In this document: positions 38,230 to 51,217 of the stretch, one piece after another
How the letters are laid out: the number at the start of each line of letters is the position of its first letter
Position numbering within the stretch: position 1 is the stretch's first letter
DNA from: Linyphia triangularis
Taxonomy: Eukaryota > Arthropoda > Arachnida > Araneae > Linyphiidae
Direction of reading: 5' to 3'
Assembly: GCA_963978545.1 (NCBI GenBank)
Contig: OZ021722.1
Location: forward strand, 39,821,365 to 39,885,364
Length of the DNA stretch: 64,000 bases
Position numbers and translations under genes: made by a program
Notes under the pieces: generated by a model
Told to the model about the DNA's origin: nothing
The model's database searches: none
Seen by the model: the letters and a program-made list of their open reading frames with translations, nothing else

Positions 38230-39665
38230 ATATTATTACCAATCACTTACCAATACAAGGAGATAGTCATCATAATATATATATATACACACGACCAAAC
38301 ATTTAAATTATAAAAAATATTGAAATAAGAATTTCGATAAAAATTAAAAAATGAATGTCTTTATGCAAACCTCATTTTTTAGCAAATAATTTTTTCTTCT
38401 CAATATTCTAATGTTTTTCATGGTTGATAATTTTTTTTTTTATTTTTAAAGTATTGGACTGAAAGAAAATGTATTAAGTTTTTTATGTTTAAAAACATCT
38501 GAAAATAGTCAAAGAATTTCCACGTTCTTTTCGATGATAGTTTTTAAATATCTTAATTTTTGGAAAAATCTTTACCGGTAAAATTCATGTTTTTTTCATG
38601 TTTTCAAAACCACAATCATTCATTAACTCCCTTACTGATTTATCACTAATTCTCACACTTTCTTCTATACAAATAATTTAGTAAAAATATTAACATAAAT
38701 GAATATACAATAAGTAATCTATTTCGATATCAATCAAGTAACTTAAAGCTTCGATAAAGGGCAAAGCTTTCTAAATGTGAAATATCCCAATACGGTACTT
38801 ACCACAAAGCCAAGGCAAGTACCCTGAAAATTGGAGATTCTCCAGTTAGAACAAAGTAAAACTAAGTCATCAAGAGTTTGGCTCATCGAATATTTGGCAA
38901 ACAATCCTAAGAAAATAGAAAAGGATACTTATGGCCAACACTATGTCCTAAATCACTAATAATTATGCCGCCAATTTGATGAAATTCTACATTTATAGTT
39001 CAGCAGTGTATTTGTTTACATTTTAAATTAATTTATAATGGTTTTATATTTAATCAAAAGGCACTAAAATGTCATATCGAGTTCTATAAATATGTTAACC
39101 TCAAGCCTGTTTCTTAAGCAACTCATTCCAAAAATCCCATAAAGTATATAAAAAAAAATTGAAACATTTAGTGTTAGAAATTAAAAAACAAACTATTTGT
39201 ATCAGATAGTTTCTCTTTAAAGACCACAATAGTATTTTTAATGGGATATTAATATTTTATTTTAAATTAAATTTTATTTGAGAGGGCTAATAATATATTA
39301 CATTTGAACTTATTTTGTAATTTATTTACAAGATTTATCTAAAAGAGGGCTTTGATAAAAAATAATTTTAATAAAGACTTTTTTCGAAAAATGTTGTTAA
39401 AAAATAACTAGAATATATCTCCCATTTATAAAATCGTATTAGAAAGGGAAGTATTGACCATATGGCATGTAACATCTGAATTTCCCTCCTAAAATTTGTT
39501 TAGTTGTGTTTTTGACACTTTATAGATTTTATTAATTGAGGTAGCTGTGCTATAGGAAGGAAAACTGACAATTGTCATTAAGCTGTGAAGAATTTTAAGT
39601 TCTTCAAGTAAGAATTGAATTATCTTTGTCAGATAAAAACATCATCGGTGTTCGAATTCTGTAAA
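38230..39665. other. AT-rich spacer
   Basis: No gene is supported. A short (AT)n run with ACACAC is at 38275-38291. Confidence 0.4.
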
Positions 39666-39669
39666 ATTG

Positions 39670-39856
39670 CACTGTTAAAAATTTTGTTCCACCATGCACC
39701 AAAAATTGGTTCCCATTTAGCTTCAACCAACATTTGGTGCTTAGTTTCACGATTTAATCGTGTGTATGGTTCGAGGTAGCACCTTAAAATTCTGAAACTA
39801 AGCACCAAATGGGAACATATTTTTGGTACAAAGCGGACCCTATATATTTAACAGTG
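39670..39856. mobile_element. TA-flanked MITE, copy 2
   Basis: It has the same ends as the copy at 36710 (CACTGTTA...TAACAGTG) and the same inverted repeat landmarks (GCACCAAAAATTGGTTCCCA, AACCAACATTTGGTG). It differs in its centre and is 187 bp long. TA is kept on the right (39857-39858) and lost on the left. Confidence 0.85.
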
Positions 39857-39859
39857 TAT

Positions 39860-42800
39860 AAGAAATGTAGTTAAATTTTTTTAAAAATAGCTAGCTTGAA
39901 ATATTACTTATCCACAGAATAATAGCAGAAATATTAAGTCCTTTACTTAATTAGCAACTAATTGATCCCTATATGACCGACACTGGCCAACACTGATGCT
40001 GTAAACCGGCCGCTATTACAGATAATAGTAAATCTCACCCAATGCTGGATAAAATATTTTGATAGTTTTAAAACGATGATGCAAAGTTTAAAAATTTATA
40101 TATTTTATTTTTAAAAGAAAATGCAGACAAGAGAAAATATGTTTTGTGATGTTTCATTTTTATTTTTAAAAAATCGTGAGTTTTCGGTCAGAATTGGCCT
40201 ATCTTTTAGGAACTCTGTTGCCGATGTTGGTTAATATTTCTGCATTACCTGGGTATGGTCAAACCTATCTCCTAGGTTCTTTATTATAACATAATTAAAA
40301 CAAATGTTTTAATTAAAAGTAATGGAATAATTTAGAAAATCCTGTTTCTATAAAATTTAAAAATTACAGTAAATACTTTATATTAATGTATTTTATCACA
40401 AAATTCCTTTATTCAGGAAGCCAGAGGAAGAAGGAAAGATGAGGACAAAGCACATGTGGGCTAGTCAAGATAAGATGAACTGAAAAACATTGGAGAACTT
40501 CGTGAGAAAGGGGTGGGGAGGGAAAGAGTCGAAAAACAATGAAAAGAAAGACAAAGAATTGTGATTTACGCTAGATTATAAGCTGGATAATTGCTTACTG
40601 ATCTATTAAAAAACAGTTTGAAGAGTTGATTTAAAAATGTTAGAAAGTTGCTCCTATATGCTCAGTGGCAGCACCTATGCTCAGTGGCAAAATTGGAAAA
40701 TTATAAATTTCCCCTTTAAATCCATTATTTATTTTCCATGTTAACTATATTCAAGAGAGAGAACATGTTCAATATGTTGAAAGGTTCCGACACACATATT
40801 GCTGAAAAAGAAGATTCACGTATTGAATCGGAAGTCATGTAAATGGATTGCAGGAGATGGGAGGGAAATGCTGACCAACATGTTATGATTGATTCATAAA
40901 TGTTGCCAATTAAAAAAATTAACAGGGATTTTGCGATTTTTCTATTAGTCGAAGAACTCAGGTACTTTTCACAAATTGACAACTTATAAAAATATTTTAA
41001 ACGAATGAAGATTTCCTTTAATGAATTTTTTTTATTTAAATTAGAATTCTAGCGAATTTCTTAAACTATTTTATTTTTGCTTTGAAATATAATTTGAAAT
41101 AAAAAACCCAAATTAAGTTTTGATACTGATTTATCCCTTTAAAAACTCATTGTACCGATTGAAAAAGATAAAAAAAAAAAAAAAAAAAAAAATGGAATGT
41201 AGTCATCTTCCTTTTCTGGAATCCATTCTAATTAACACTAATTATTATAATTAGATAAGTAATCTATAATATTCGGCAATCCTATTTTCATTTTACTTAA
41301 TACTTCAAAAAAGAATTTGTTTTTAAATTTCAACTATTGAACACCAGTCAAAGCGTGTGATAACTTCCTTCTTTTACTACACCTTACACTTATATGGGTG
41401 ATAATATAGCAACTGAACCGCATATACTAATCTGATCATCCCAACACCAATCCTCCCGAAAGTGTTATAATGCCTTCAAATGGCGGGATGAAGTCATTTG
41501 CATAAAAGCAGAGACATAAGTATTGAATTCTCTATGTCCTGTATTGCAAAAGGGGCGTATCTAGGGGATATGTGATGACAGGGACGGCAAGGAAGGAAAC
41601 GATTTGCCTCCTCCATGAAGAAAAACTGTATCAGACACGAATCATTAACAGTGTACATAATAAAAAAAAAAATCGCATTTTAGAGCGGAAAAAGGCCCTT
41701 TCTTGTGACAATTACTGCAAAGGAGGAGATGGAGTTTTCTACACGTTCGATTACTTAATTTTCACGAGAACTTATAGCAGTATTTAAGCAGTCAGCAAAT
41801 CAGTTGGTCCTTAAAAGTTCTGTGTGGTGCTTATTAGTCTATAGGATATTTCGCTAAGGATTTTACGTTTGTGTGGAAAAGGGTTTGTATTGATATTCTT
41901 TAGTGGCAAATATTTATTTGAGGTTGGATCAATTGTTATTATCAATATTGAAGATTCATCAGTTAGTGATTAATTTTTGGTTGTTGTCTTGTGTATTTTT
42001 TTTAAAGGAATTGTAATTAGTTATCTGTTAAGAACTTCTGATAAGAATTGTCAAAAAATCGTAATTTATTTAATAATGAAACGGATAGATGAGGTTGTCT
42101 CTCTCTCTCTCTCTCTCTTTTTTTTAATATTTTTTTATCATCCTACGTAGTTGGAATGAAAAAAATACTAAAATGTAAAATAATTTCTTAAAAAAAAATG
42201 GAAAACGTTTTTCGAAAGCTGAGGCATATTATCAAAATAAATATACTTGTTGTTGACTATTTTGTTGGTTGTCTATAGTGTGGATAGTGTATTAGGGAAT
42301 TTAATGTCGATTTTTTTTATGCGAGTTTCGAAGTTTATTTGAAGATGTTCAAATTATAGTTTATAAATACACAATTTTTTTTTAAATACATTTAATGCAT
42401 GCAAAAAAATCCAAATCACTTTTATTTTAAAAGGGTATTTCTAATACCGTTTTCTTTCTCTTTACATATATATTTATGTGTCATTTATTTTGAGACTTTC
42501 AACTCTTTTACCTCAAAATTGCAATATTACTAAAGATTTTTGTGGATGGATCTCCATCGTGATAGTACATTTAATGAGACACTCATAATTATTTTTTATT
42601 TCTCAAAATTGCAATATTATTTGAGACGAGATCAAACGAGAGCTTCACCACTTAACAAAATAACACTACTTCAACTTGGGCTGTTCATATCAGAGACAGA
42701 TTGCGAGTGACTTTAAATTTCTTCAATTTTAGTGACCGTACTCGAGCATAATAACAAGAAGAAATTAATCTAGAGCTGAACAATGTAGATCCAGAATTTT

Positions 42801-43495
42801 AACTTATCCCTACAACGAATATTTATTTTGATATGAACTCCTCTTATTTAACCCTCATTCAAAGCGAAAAATACAGATATCAACATATTTTTTTCTTATA
42901 AATATAAATAGCTAGAGAAATAAAATGGATAGAAAAAGGTTTATTAACAAATAATTTATAGTAATTTAAAGCTTTCATGTAAGGTAAGTGTAATGTTTGG
43001 GGCTAAGCTACGATTTAAAAATTGATAATATGAAAGAAACCCATAGTTAGCTATTTCAGGAATATTCTTAGGTAAGTTAACCAAACAAGTTCAATATAGG
43101 GTTAAATAATTATTTTTATTTCGAATAAGTTAGCCAAATAAGTTCAATCTAGAGTTAAATAATATTTTTTATTTCGAATCCAATTTAACAATCTTTTACA
43201 AATGTGGCATACTAAGCAAAAGAAGTTGTTTTGTATCATTTACTCATTTCAGGATATTTGAAACTTAATTTGAAATTTGAAACTTAAATCTAAAAGACTC
43301 AAATCTGCACTGTCTTCTAGTATAAATTCTAAATTAAATACAAATGTTTCTTTTTTAATGAAAAGAAGAAAAAAAAAAAAAAATGAAAAAAACTCTTTAA
43401 TTATACAAAAGATAGAATTAGACCTGATACAAAGTGTAAATAAAACAAATTTCTTTTCTGCCAATTTCCACTTATTAATGCCACAATTGCTCCAT
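39860..43495. other. AT-rich spacer
   Basis: No gene is supported. It holds a (TC)n run at 42097-42118, an A run near 41170-41191 and other homopolymers. A fragment resembling the MITE end (TTAACAGTGTA) is at about 41646-41656. Confidence 0.4.
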
Positions 43496-43499
43496 GAAT

Positions 43500-43669
43500 C
43501 TGATTGGTTGGTTTGTACGCCCAACGACTTATTTTTTGCGCACAATGACGGCTAATCAGGCCGGACTCTACTGCTGAACGTGGATTCTGAAACACAACTA
43601 ACATCCATAAAGATCTCGGGATTTGAACCCGATACCTTACCCGCGGTACCTTGGGAGGCCAGAGACTGG
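43500..43669 (-). repeat. tRNA-derived SINE, copy 4
   Basis: Read on the minus strand it starts near CAGTCTCTGGCCTCCCAAGG, has the B box GGGTTCAAATCCC (plus-strand 43618-43630), and carries the family body ending GTCGTTGGGCGTACAAACCA. No clear target duplication was seen. Confidence 0.7.
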
Positions 43670-44482
43670 ACAATATATACAATTTAATTTTAATTTTTTA
43701 TATATCTAATGTCATGATTGCAACAGAAGAAATAGAAATTTTAAGCTTTTTTTAATTATCGATACCTAATTATTAAAAGAAGATACCCGATGAATTTCAT
43801 CGTGTAATACTATGTGAAGTTAACAATTTATTAGAATCGAAGGACGAACTCGATTTGTTATACTTGTATTACCCTTTTATAAATATTCAAGTACATGGCA
43901 AACAAAATTCAACTAATTAATTTAACAAAAGATACATCGAAAATCTTTCATTACTAAGCTAAAACAAAACAGTATAGTAAATTTTTTAAACATTTTTCAA
44001 GTCAGTGGTTTGAAAATTATATTCATAGATAATAAATCACAATTTTATTTCAGTTAAGTCCATTGCATTCCGAAGTAAAACCATCCCTTAAAATGATGTC
44101 GTTTAAAATATCGTCTCATTACCAACAATTTCTATATAATTTTTTTGCCCCTTTATTTGTTTACAATCTGGTAAATATCTTCCAGTCGTTTTACCTTAAA
44201 ATTCATAATCTAAGAAATACGGATTGTCTAATATAATGAGCATGGCCTTAATTAGTGCGCTTGTTGTAGTTTCTATGCTATTTGATATAAATATTGAAAT
44301 TTAAAAATATATCCTATTTAATTCCATTACTCTTCTTCTTCATCAGAGTTTTAATGTCTTAGTATTTAAAAGATGGTGTAAACTTATTATATTAAATTAG
44401 TATAATGTTTAACTGCGTGTGTAATTTCCCAATTAAATTTTATTTACTTTATTCAAACGAATCAGACTAATATTTTGTGCAG
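43670..44482. other. AT-rich spacer before gene B
   Basis: No coding sequence was seen. TATTTTGTGCAG, ending at 44482, could be the 3' splice site of a 5' UTR intron, 8 bases before the ATG of gene B. Confidence 0.35.
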
Positions 44483-44490
44483 AAAATACA

Positions 44491-47200
44491 ATGGCAAGAT
44501 CTACAGTATGGCAATGGATGGATATAAAGTTATTACTGGTAATGATTTCTGTGGTGGTGATGATGACAGAAGCGGATCCACATTGCTGCCATTCCTATTA
44601 CCCTGTCTACTATCCGGTACATGTTGGAGGGTAAGAATATACATTTTAAAAACCTATTTAAAATAATCAAACACCAATATAAATTTACGTGAAAAAAGTG
44701 TAGTGTAAAAAGATATTTTCTCATTTTAGTTACAATAGTTAAATTGATATTTTTCTGTTAAAATAATGTAGCTTAGTAAGTCGTTAAAGATTGATTGTTT
44801 TTATAATAAAAGTGCTTTAATGTACTTTAAAGAGTTTCTAATCCAAATAATTTGTCTAACGAATCATTCATCTTTTTTTTTTTTTTTTTTTTGTATTAAG
44901 CATTGAAAAAAGTTATTATTTTTTTCACAATATATTAAATATATGTTTCGGTATACAAAGACGTAAAATTGCATATAGCAATGATACAATACACTGCTTT
45001 ATTTTTTAACTTAGGTAGTATGAGGAATATATTTCAATCATGGTCCATTTATAAAAAGTTGTTAGTTATGGTTGGACATAGTTCTTTAGCTGTTAGCTTC
45101 ATTATTGGTGAAAAGAGTTTTCAGAATAACATTAGTTTCATCTTCATCCATACTCATAGATATAGAAGCTTAAGCAAATTATTAGTCAGACTCTCACTTA
45201 ATATAAAAATTCTCAGACAAAACTAAACACGTGACTAATACGTGTGATATGTCAAACGAAAGGTCTCATTGGGACATTGGGATGAGTTTCCATACCGAAA
45301 TTCGACTAGAAATAACTAACATAAATCCATTTTCAATCATACATCCTAACCTACAGATGCTACACACATTTTTCATTTGTCATTTTAAGGGTATCAACAA
45401 AATTAAGAGGCTGTCGTAAAATTCAATGAGATATTCAGACCAGAAATTCTTTCTTATTTTCCCGGTAGATTGTTTACTGGATATTTTTTTTTTTTAAAGT
45501 TCGCACCTTAAGTCAAAATTACCATACTAGATATTTATTTGTTACCCAAATCATCCACCTAGTCAAAGATGATCGGGGATATTAGATTAGAACTGCAATG
45601 CTTGGCGAATAATTTTGTGATTAAAAGTACTTCCATGCACTCCAAATTGGTGAAATGTTTGCTTCTAATAAAAGAAAAACATATATGTTAGATTCTGGTT
45701 ACCAAATGGCGTAAGCTTTTATAGCGAGATATTTTGTCACAAAATATCTGAAATTTTTTCATTCTTGTTATCTCCGTTTCTAATAAACAATATCATATAC
45801 AGCTAAAACAACCGATAAATACTATTTGAAATTATCATTTAAAGATTTTAATCAAAATCGTTAGAGCCGTTTTTTAGCAATCATTGAAAGACATGATTTT
45901 TTCAAAGGCAGCTTACCTTATGCGCATGCGCGATTATAATAAAAACCCAAATGGTAAGTCCCATGGCCACCACCAACCTGCACACCAAATTTGAACATTG
46001 TAGGTCAATTTGTTCTTGAGTTATGCTGACCACAGATACGCATGCACACAGATATTTTTTCTAGATCACTTTTTTGAAATCAGGATGTTCCAAAACGTGG
46101 GGAAATGTAAGAAAATCAATTTTTTTTTACCGAATTCTGTTCTTTCATTACCCTATGTATACGTATGGGTAATTGAAAGTAAAAATCCATATAAATAAAT
46201 ATTTTTTTTAGCGTATAACTTTTTGTTTGTTGCCTAGAGAAGAAAAGAAACAATTACAGATAAAAAATGTGGGAAATAAAATGATTTCGTATTCCATGGT
46301 AATTTTCTTACAAATAAATTAATATCAGATTTATTAAAATTTATTATAAATTTCTGTAACAGATTTTTATCGATTATATTAAACATTTTCTTATATTTTC
46401 CTATAGTTATTTAAAAGGCACCATGTTAAATTTAGAATTAAAAATTTCTTTTACATAGAGGAAAGCAAAAAATCATAATTCATACGAAAAATGATCACCA
46501 TCATCACCATCACCATGGACATCATCATAGTCATGGACATCACCATGGACATCATCACGGTCATCATCACCAGCACGGTCACCACCATGGTCACCATCAT
46601 GGACATCACCATGCCCACCACCATGGTCATCATCATGGACACCATCACGGACACCATCACGGCCACCATCATGGACATCACCACGGGCACCATCATGGAC
46701 ATCATCATGGGCACCATCATGCCCATCACCATGGTCACCACCATGGCCACCACCATGGACATCACCATGGTCACCACCACGGACATCATCATGGTCACCA
46801 CCACGGACATCACCATGGTCATCATCATGGACACCATCACGGGCATCACCATGGACACCATCACGGGCACCACCATGGTCATCATCATGGGCACCACCAT
46901 GGTCATCATCATGGGCACCACCATGGTCATCATCATGGGCATCACCATGGTCATCATCATGGGCATCACCATGGACATCATCACGGTCATCATCATGGTC
47001 ATCACCATGGGCATCATCACGGTCATCACCATGGTCATCACCATGGACATCACCATGGACATCATCACGGCCATCATCATGGACATCATCATGGTCATCA
47101 CCATGGCCATCATCATGGACATGGACATCATTTGGATGCACATTCCAGTGAAGTCCATCAAGTGGTCCATTTTCATAATCTTTTTGGATTACAGTATTAA
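44491..47200 (+). CDS. Gene B: secreted histidine-rich (HHHG) repeat protein, two exons (44491-44630, 46459-47200)
   Basis: Exon 1 holds a signal peptide (from Met10: MDIKLLLVMISVVVMMTEA), then HCCHSYYPVYYPVHVGG, and ends at a GTAAGA donor (44631). The acceptor TTACATAG ends at 46458. Joining keeps the frame open (phase 2) for 293 residues. After GKQKIIIHTKND comes an array of about 51 HHHG tetrapeptides (residues about 67-268, with rare Ser, Gln and Ala), then a non-repeat tail ending FHNLFGLQY. Met1 or Met10 may be the start; Met10 gives the more usual signal peptide. Such a chain should bind Zn, Cu or Ni strongly and respond to pH. Glycine/histidine-rich proteins with Zn are known from Nereis jaws, and histidine-rich protein with Zn from spider fangs, so a metal-hardened cuticle role is a reasonable inference. 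Haemolymph metal binding is another possibility. Confidence 0.82.
45848..46180 (+). repeat. Intron block shared with gene A
   Basis: This is the counterpart of 22302-22620, in the same orientation and the same intron position, 279 bp before exon 2. Similarity is spread along the block with indels, as expected for old duplicates. Confidence 0.65.
46496..47120 (+). repeat. 12-bp-period coding minisatellite (HHHG)n
   Basis: The array of CAY CAY CAY GGN codons repeats about 51 times. His codons alternate CAT and CAC and Gly codons use all four GGN forms, while amino-acid changes are few. The antisense and shifted frames read as long Met-rich, Asp-rich or Ile/Thr-rich frames and are artefacts of this repeat. 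Confidence 0.95.
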
Positions 47201-47606
47201 AAGAAATTCGAAAACCCTAAAAAGAGCATATCCGAAAAAAAAAATATTCCAAGGATTAATTCTAGACTTGTTGAGAAACTTTAAGTGCATTGAATTGTCT
47301 TAATTTAGAATGAAAGTAGCTCCTAATTATATTGACAAAGAATGAGGGATTATACAATGAAAGAAAGTATGATAGAGCGAGCATCTCTCATTTGCCAAAT
47401 AATTTGCTCAACATAGGATGCAGTTGCCTGTATTGCGAAATTTTGTTGAGGATCTTTGAATTTGGTTGACTAACTGTTGCACTATATGAATATTTATTTC
47501 TTAATTCTTTTTATTTATTACTTTATATTTATTACTTCTTTTTACTTGTGTTTATATAATATAATGCAATTTTAGAATACATAATCTGGAAAAAGTCCTA
47601 TGCAAA

Positions 47607-47612
47607 AATAAA
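47607..47612 (+). terminator. Candidate polyadenylation signal of gene B
   Basis: AATAAA lies about 407 bases past the stop of gene B. Other weak signals exist in this AT-rich flank, so assignment is tentative. Confidence 0.35.
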
Positions 47613-50600
47613 AGATTATCCTTACAAAAATGATAAAATTGCCTACAAGGTTTCCTATGTGAGATACAAAGTCTTCATATGATGTGTTTTCTAATAAATT
47701 CAGCGTCTCCTAAAATATTTTTGATAGCAAACCAAAATATTTGCTTTAACAATATAGTAATGCACATTTCGGTAAATGAAGTTCGTATTGCAGAATATAA
47801 ATTTAGGACAATTCTCTTGAATTGAGTGCGCAGATTATCACATACAATCATTTTCTAATCCACACATTTACTTTAACCAATAACGTATTTTTAATAATCG
47901 GTATAATATTTTTCTAAGACAAGGCTACATATTGCTACTGTTTCAAGTTTTATATGTAATAGTGAATTTTCAATTTTTTCCTCTTTCAATAAGAATATCC
48001 TCCCATCTCCATCAAAACGGAAAAAAAGGACATCAATAAAGATAAATAATTTAGTTTTTTGGTTGGGCTTGACAATGAAAAAATATGTCTCCTAAAAATA
48101 GGTTCAACTACTTATTATACTTGACAGTATTTATATGTTCTATAATTTTGAAAAAATCTACCAATCCCACGCTTATTAAATTCAGACTATTAGTTCCATT
48201 AAGTTACAGCAGTAGGCAACTGCCTTATAAATTTATTTCTTTAATTGTTCAGTTAAATATTTGAAGAAACAAATAGTAGTGACCTAGGAATAAGTGTTAA
48301 AAGTACATTAACTAATTGTTAAATTTTGCATTTTTACGTTTTAGATTTTTTAGGATGTATCTTTTTACGTTATGAATCTTATATTACATGTCTCTCAATA
48401 ATATTTTATTGACAGTTTTTAATTTATTTATAGTTAATTATTTTCTGAACTCTGGAATTATGGGAATATTACAATTCTTGTTTATGCATTTTTTTGCTTG
48501 TACTGTATTTGCTTCTGTATTTGTTAAAAACTCACATTTTCTCTATTGTTACATAATAAAAATATTTTTACTGCATAAATATATTTCTTTTTTAAAAGGC
48601 CTAAAAAATTGTTGTTTTTACATTTAGTTACATTAAAGTTGAAATAAACGCATTCACCGAAACACGTTCTCAGAATTTAAAAATCACATTTCCTTCATGT
48701 TCAAGTTCATACAGTAAAGAGGTTATTACATTCACATGCCCATACTTTGTAAATCGACTGTTCGACTGAACGTTCATCTAGATAGCTATTCTTAACTATT
48801 GTTTGGCTTAGTTTAAGACCAACATTTTAGTAACTAACGTTCTGGTCGAACCATTGAAGATCATGAACTTGAAGAGTAATACTTTTTCTGGGATGCAATA
48901 CATGGGATGAAATGGGGCTTAAGTTTTTGTTTAAACCTTCATTTTTTAAAAATGGGACTTCTATTTTCTAATGTAATCCTAATTAACGAATATATATTAG
49001 TTTTCATTTTGAAATAATTTAATGTCTACAGCTTTTTTTTTCCCGTGGATACTCCCCCGTTTTTCCTCCTCTATTTCGTTTTTCAAATTGTTCTAAAAAA
49101 CTGTACAGCTTCAACCACACGACCAACTATGTATTGATTACAAAGCATTCTAGCAAATGCAGAAATGAGAGGGAAGGTCCACGAATGCTATGTTCTACCA
49201 TTTACTGAAATGCCATCCGGTTGATTGGCTGTACTGAATTTTCTTTGCAAAAGAGATATTCGAGGACCAGGTACACTGCGTCTAAGTACTCTCCATGATT
49301 CAACAGGGAAGAAGAAGGAAAAGGTTAGAAAATGCCTTTGAAAGGATACTTACTGGCTTAGTCGTGTCTCGGGTAGGAGAACACTTGAATTTATCGAAAT
49401 AGAAAAATTGTGACGTATCTACAGCAGTTTTAAACAAAAGTATATTTTCTAGTTAAATTTTTTCACATAAGTCTTTTTAATTATTTGTGTGTTCTTCACT
49501 GGTTAAGTTGGAGCATGCAAAAAAAAAGTAATTTTTAAAAAAATTACCCATTTTCTTTTCCTGATTTGATCTTAATACATTTGCTGTCAAAATTACAATT
49601 AGATAAACTAAAAAAGTTTTTTCTTCTTCTTTTAATAAATGCTTTTGTTGCTTCCATAGGGATCTTTTTATACACATATTTTGTGGTTACTAAGTTTTCT
49701 AGCCACATAAGTTCATTCACTATAAGAAGTTTGGTTGTTTCTGATCGATACGGACTATAAAATAATAATATATCAATTAAATTTTTGTTTCATAATCTGT
49801 GGTGTTAATAAATATAATTGAAAATTGAAATGTTTTCATCCCTTTTTGTAAGTTCCTAGCTGGGAATAGTTTTATGACAGAACAAAATTTTTTAAAGTGT
49901 CATCATTAATCTGAAACCATTTAAAATAACAATAACATCATTTTCAAACAATAACGACTTTCTTTAATAAAAACTATGTGTCGGATTCAAAAAAATTGAA
50001 AATCTATATCCTTCTGACTCGAATAACTTTCAAAAAACATTTAATAAGCAAAAGATCTTGACAAGACACTTATTAAACAGAAGAACAGAGTCTACTATCA
50101 TATGGCAGAAAATCTCAAGACTCTAAAACTTTTTTGAACAACATATTTTTTACAAACCGAAAAACGGAATTTTAAACATTAATTTTTTAGCTTGTTGCCA
50201 TACTTTCCGAGTAATTAAAACTTAAACAAAATTAATCGAAGTTATTCACATTAAATAATTCTTTACAAGTAGAGTTTATTAATATGACGTCATTATGTTC
50301 GCAACAATCGGCATTTTATAATAGTTATGAATTCATTTCAAAAGGCAATGATGTTATAGTGATGACTTCATGGTAAAATAACCGCCATTAGGCAACAAAT
50401 TCCTTTTACGCGTATTCCTACGAATAACAACTGAAGGTTTTAAATTGTCACTATCACTTCTTATTTCGAGCTGAAGCAACAGCATTAAAATAATTTCTTT
50501 TCAGCACAGCAAGTTTTTGGATAATTTGCTTGAAGATAGGTTTTTTTTTCCCCCAACCTTTCGTTGTAGCATTATTTTCAAACACCCCGACCCATACATA

Positions 50601-50897
50601 GTGAATTTTTTATAACACTAAGCCCTAATCAGTGACTTTGTCTCAGATTCCAATCCTTATTCCGATCACCATTTTGAAAGTTTTTCATCAGATCTACTAT
50701 GCGCCAAACATTTTATCAGCACTGGCAGATGTCTGATTTTCTTTCACATTTTTTGAAAATTCCTACAAAATGCTCTTCAGGTTTTTTATGTTAACTTGTA
50801 TTCGAGCTGAGTACGTAAAAATTTGTGTACTGTATTGTATCTGATTAGAGATGGTATGACCCGGTGTCAATTTGACATTTTTAGATGGTGTTTCTCA
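47613..50897. other. AT-rich spacer
   Basis: No gene is supported. The less AT-rich stretch 49130-49380 is unidentified. Confidence 0.4.
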
Positions 50898-50902
50898 AAT
50901 GT

Positions 50903-51168
50903 TGTTACGTCATCATGGAGTTGCTTATAAGAATTGACTTTTGTACTATTCGGCTTGTTCTGAATTCTGTTACGAACTGAAAAAGTGCAGACGATAATCT
51001 TTTTTTAGAATGTAAAAACGGTTATTTTATATATGTTCTTGTTCTAGTTCCAAAACTTTTTGTAATTAAAGAAAGACGTGAAGGGTTTTGCTCTCGTTTC
51101 TTAAGTGTGCTGGCGTTTGTTACCTTCCATAATTTGAACCTGAAAAAGGATCCAAGTGAGATCCTACA
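50903..51168 (+). repeat. 5' LTR
   Basis: It is 266 bp, from TGTTACGTCATCATGG to GAGATCCTACA. It matches the 3' LTR in length and, by eye, in every base. Confidence 0.96.
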
Positions 51169-51179
51169 TATGTTTTTTG

Positions 51180-51197
51180 TGGCGTCCGCGACTTTTG
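51180..51197 (+). other. Primer binding site
   Basis: TGGCGTCCGCGACTTTTG starts with TGG, the complement of a tRNA CCA end, 11 bases after the 5' LTR. It is where minus-strand DNA synthesis would start. The exact tRNA was not assigned. Confidence 0.6.
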
Positions 51198-51217
51198 ACT
51201 TTAAAACGATTTAAAGA

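Noticed and set aside
40725..40982. An 85-codon minus-strand frame
   Set aside because: No motif, no splice partner and composition like its surroundings.
41781..41805. TATA box and initiator of gene B
   Set aside because: TATTTAAG and TCAGTT are only about 21 bases apart, shorter than usual, and no donor site linking this region to 44483 was found.
46451..47176. Long Met-rich and Asp/His-rich open frames on the minus strand, and an Ile/Thr/Met-rich frame on the plus strand, over the histidine array
   Set aside because: They are shadows of the CAY-CAY-CAY-GGN repeat, which lacks stop codons in several frames. Only the His/Gly frame joins a signal-peptide exon at matching splice sites.
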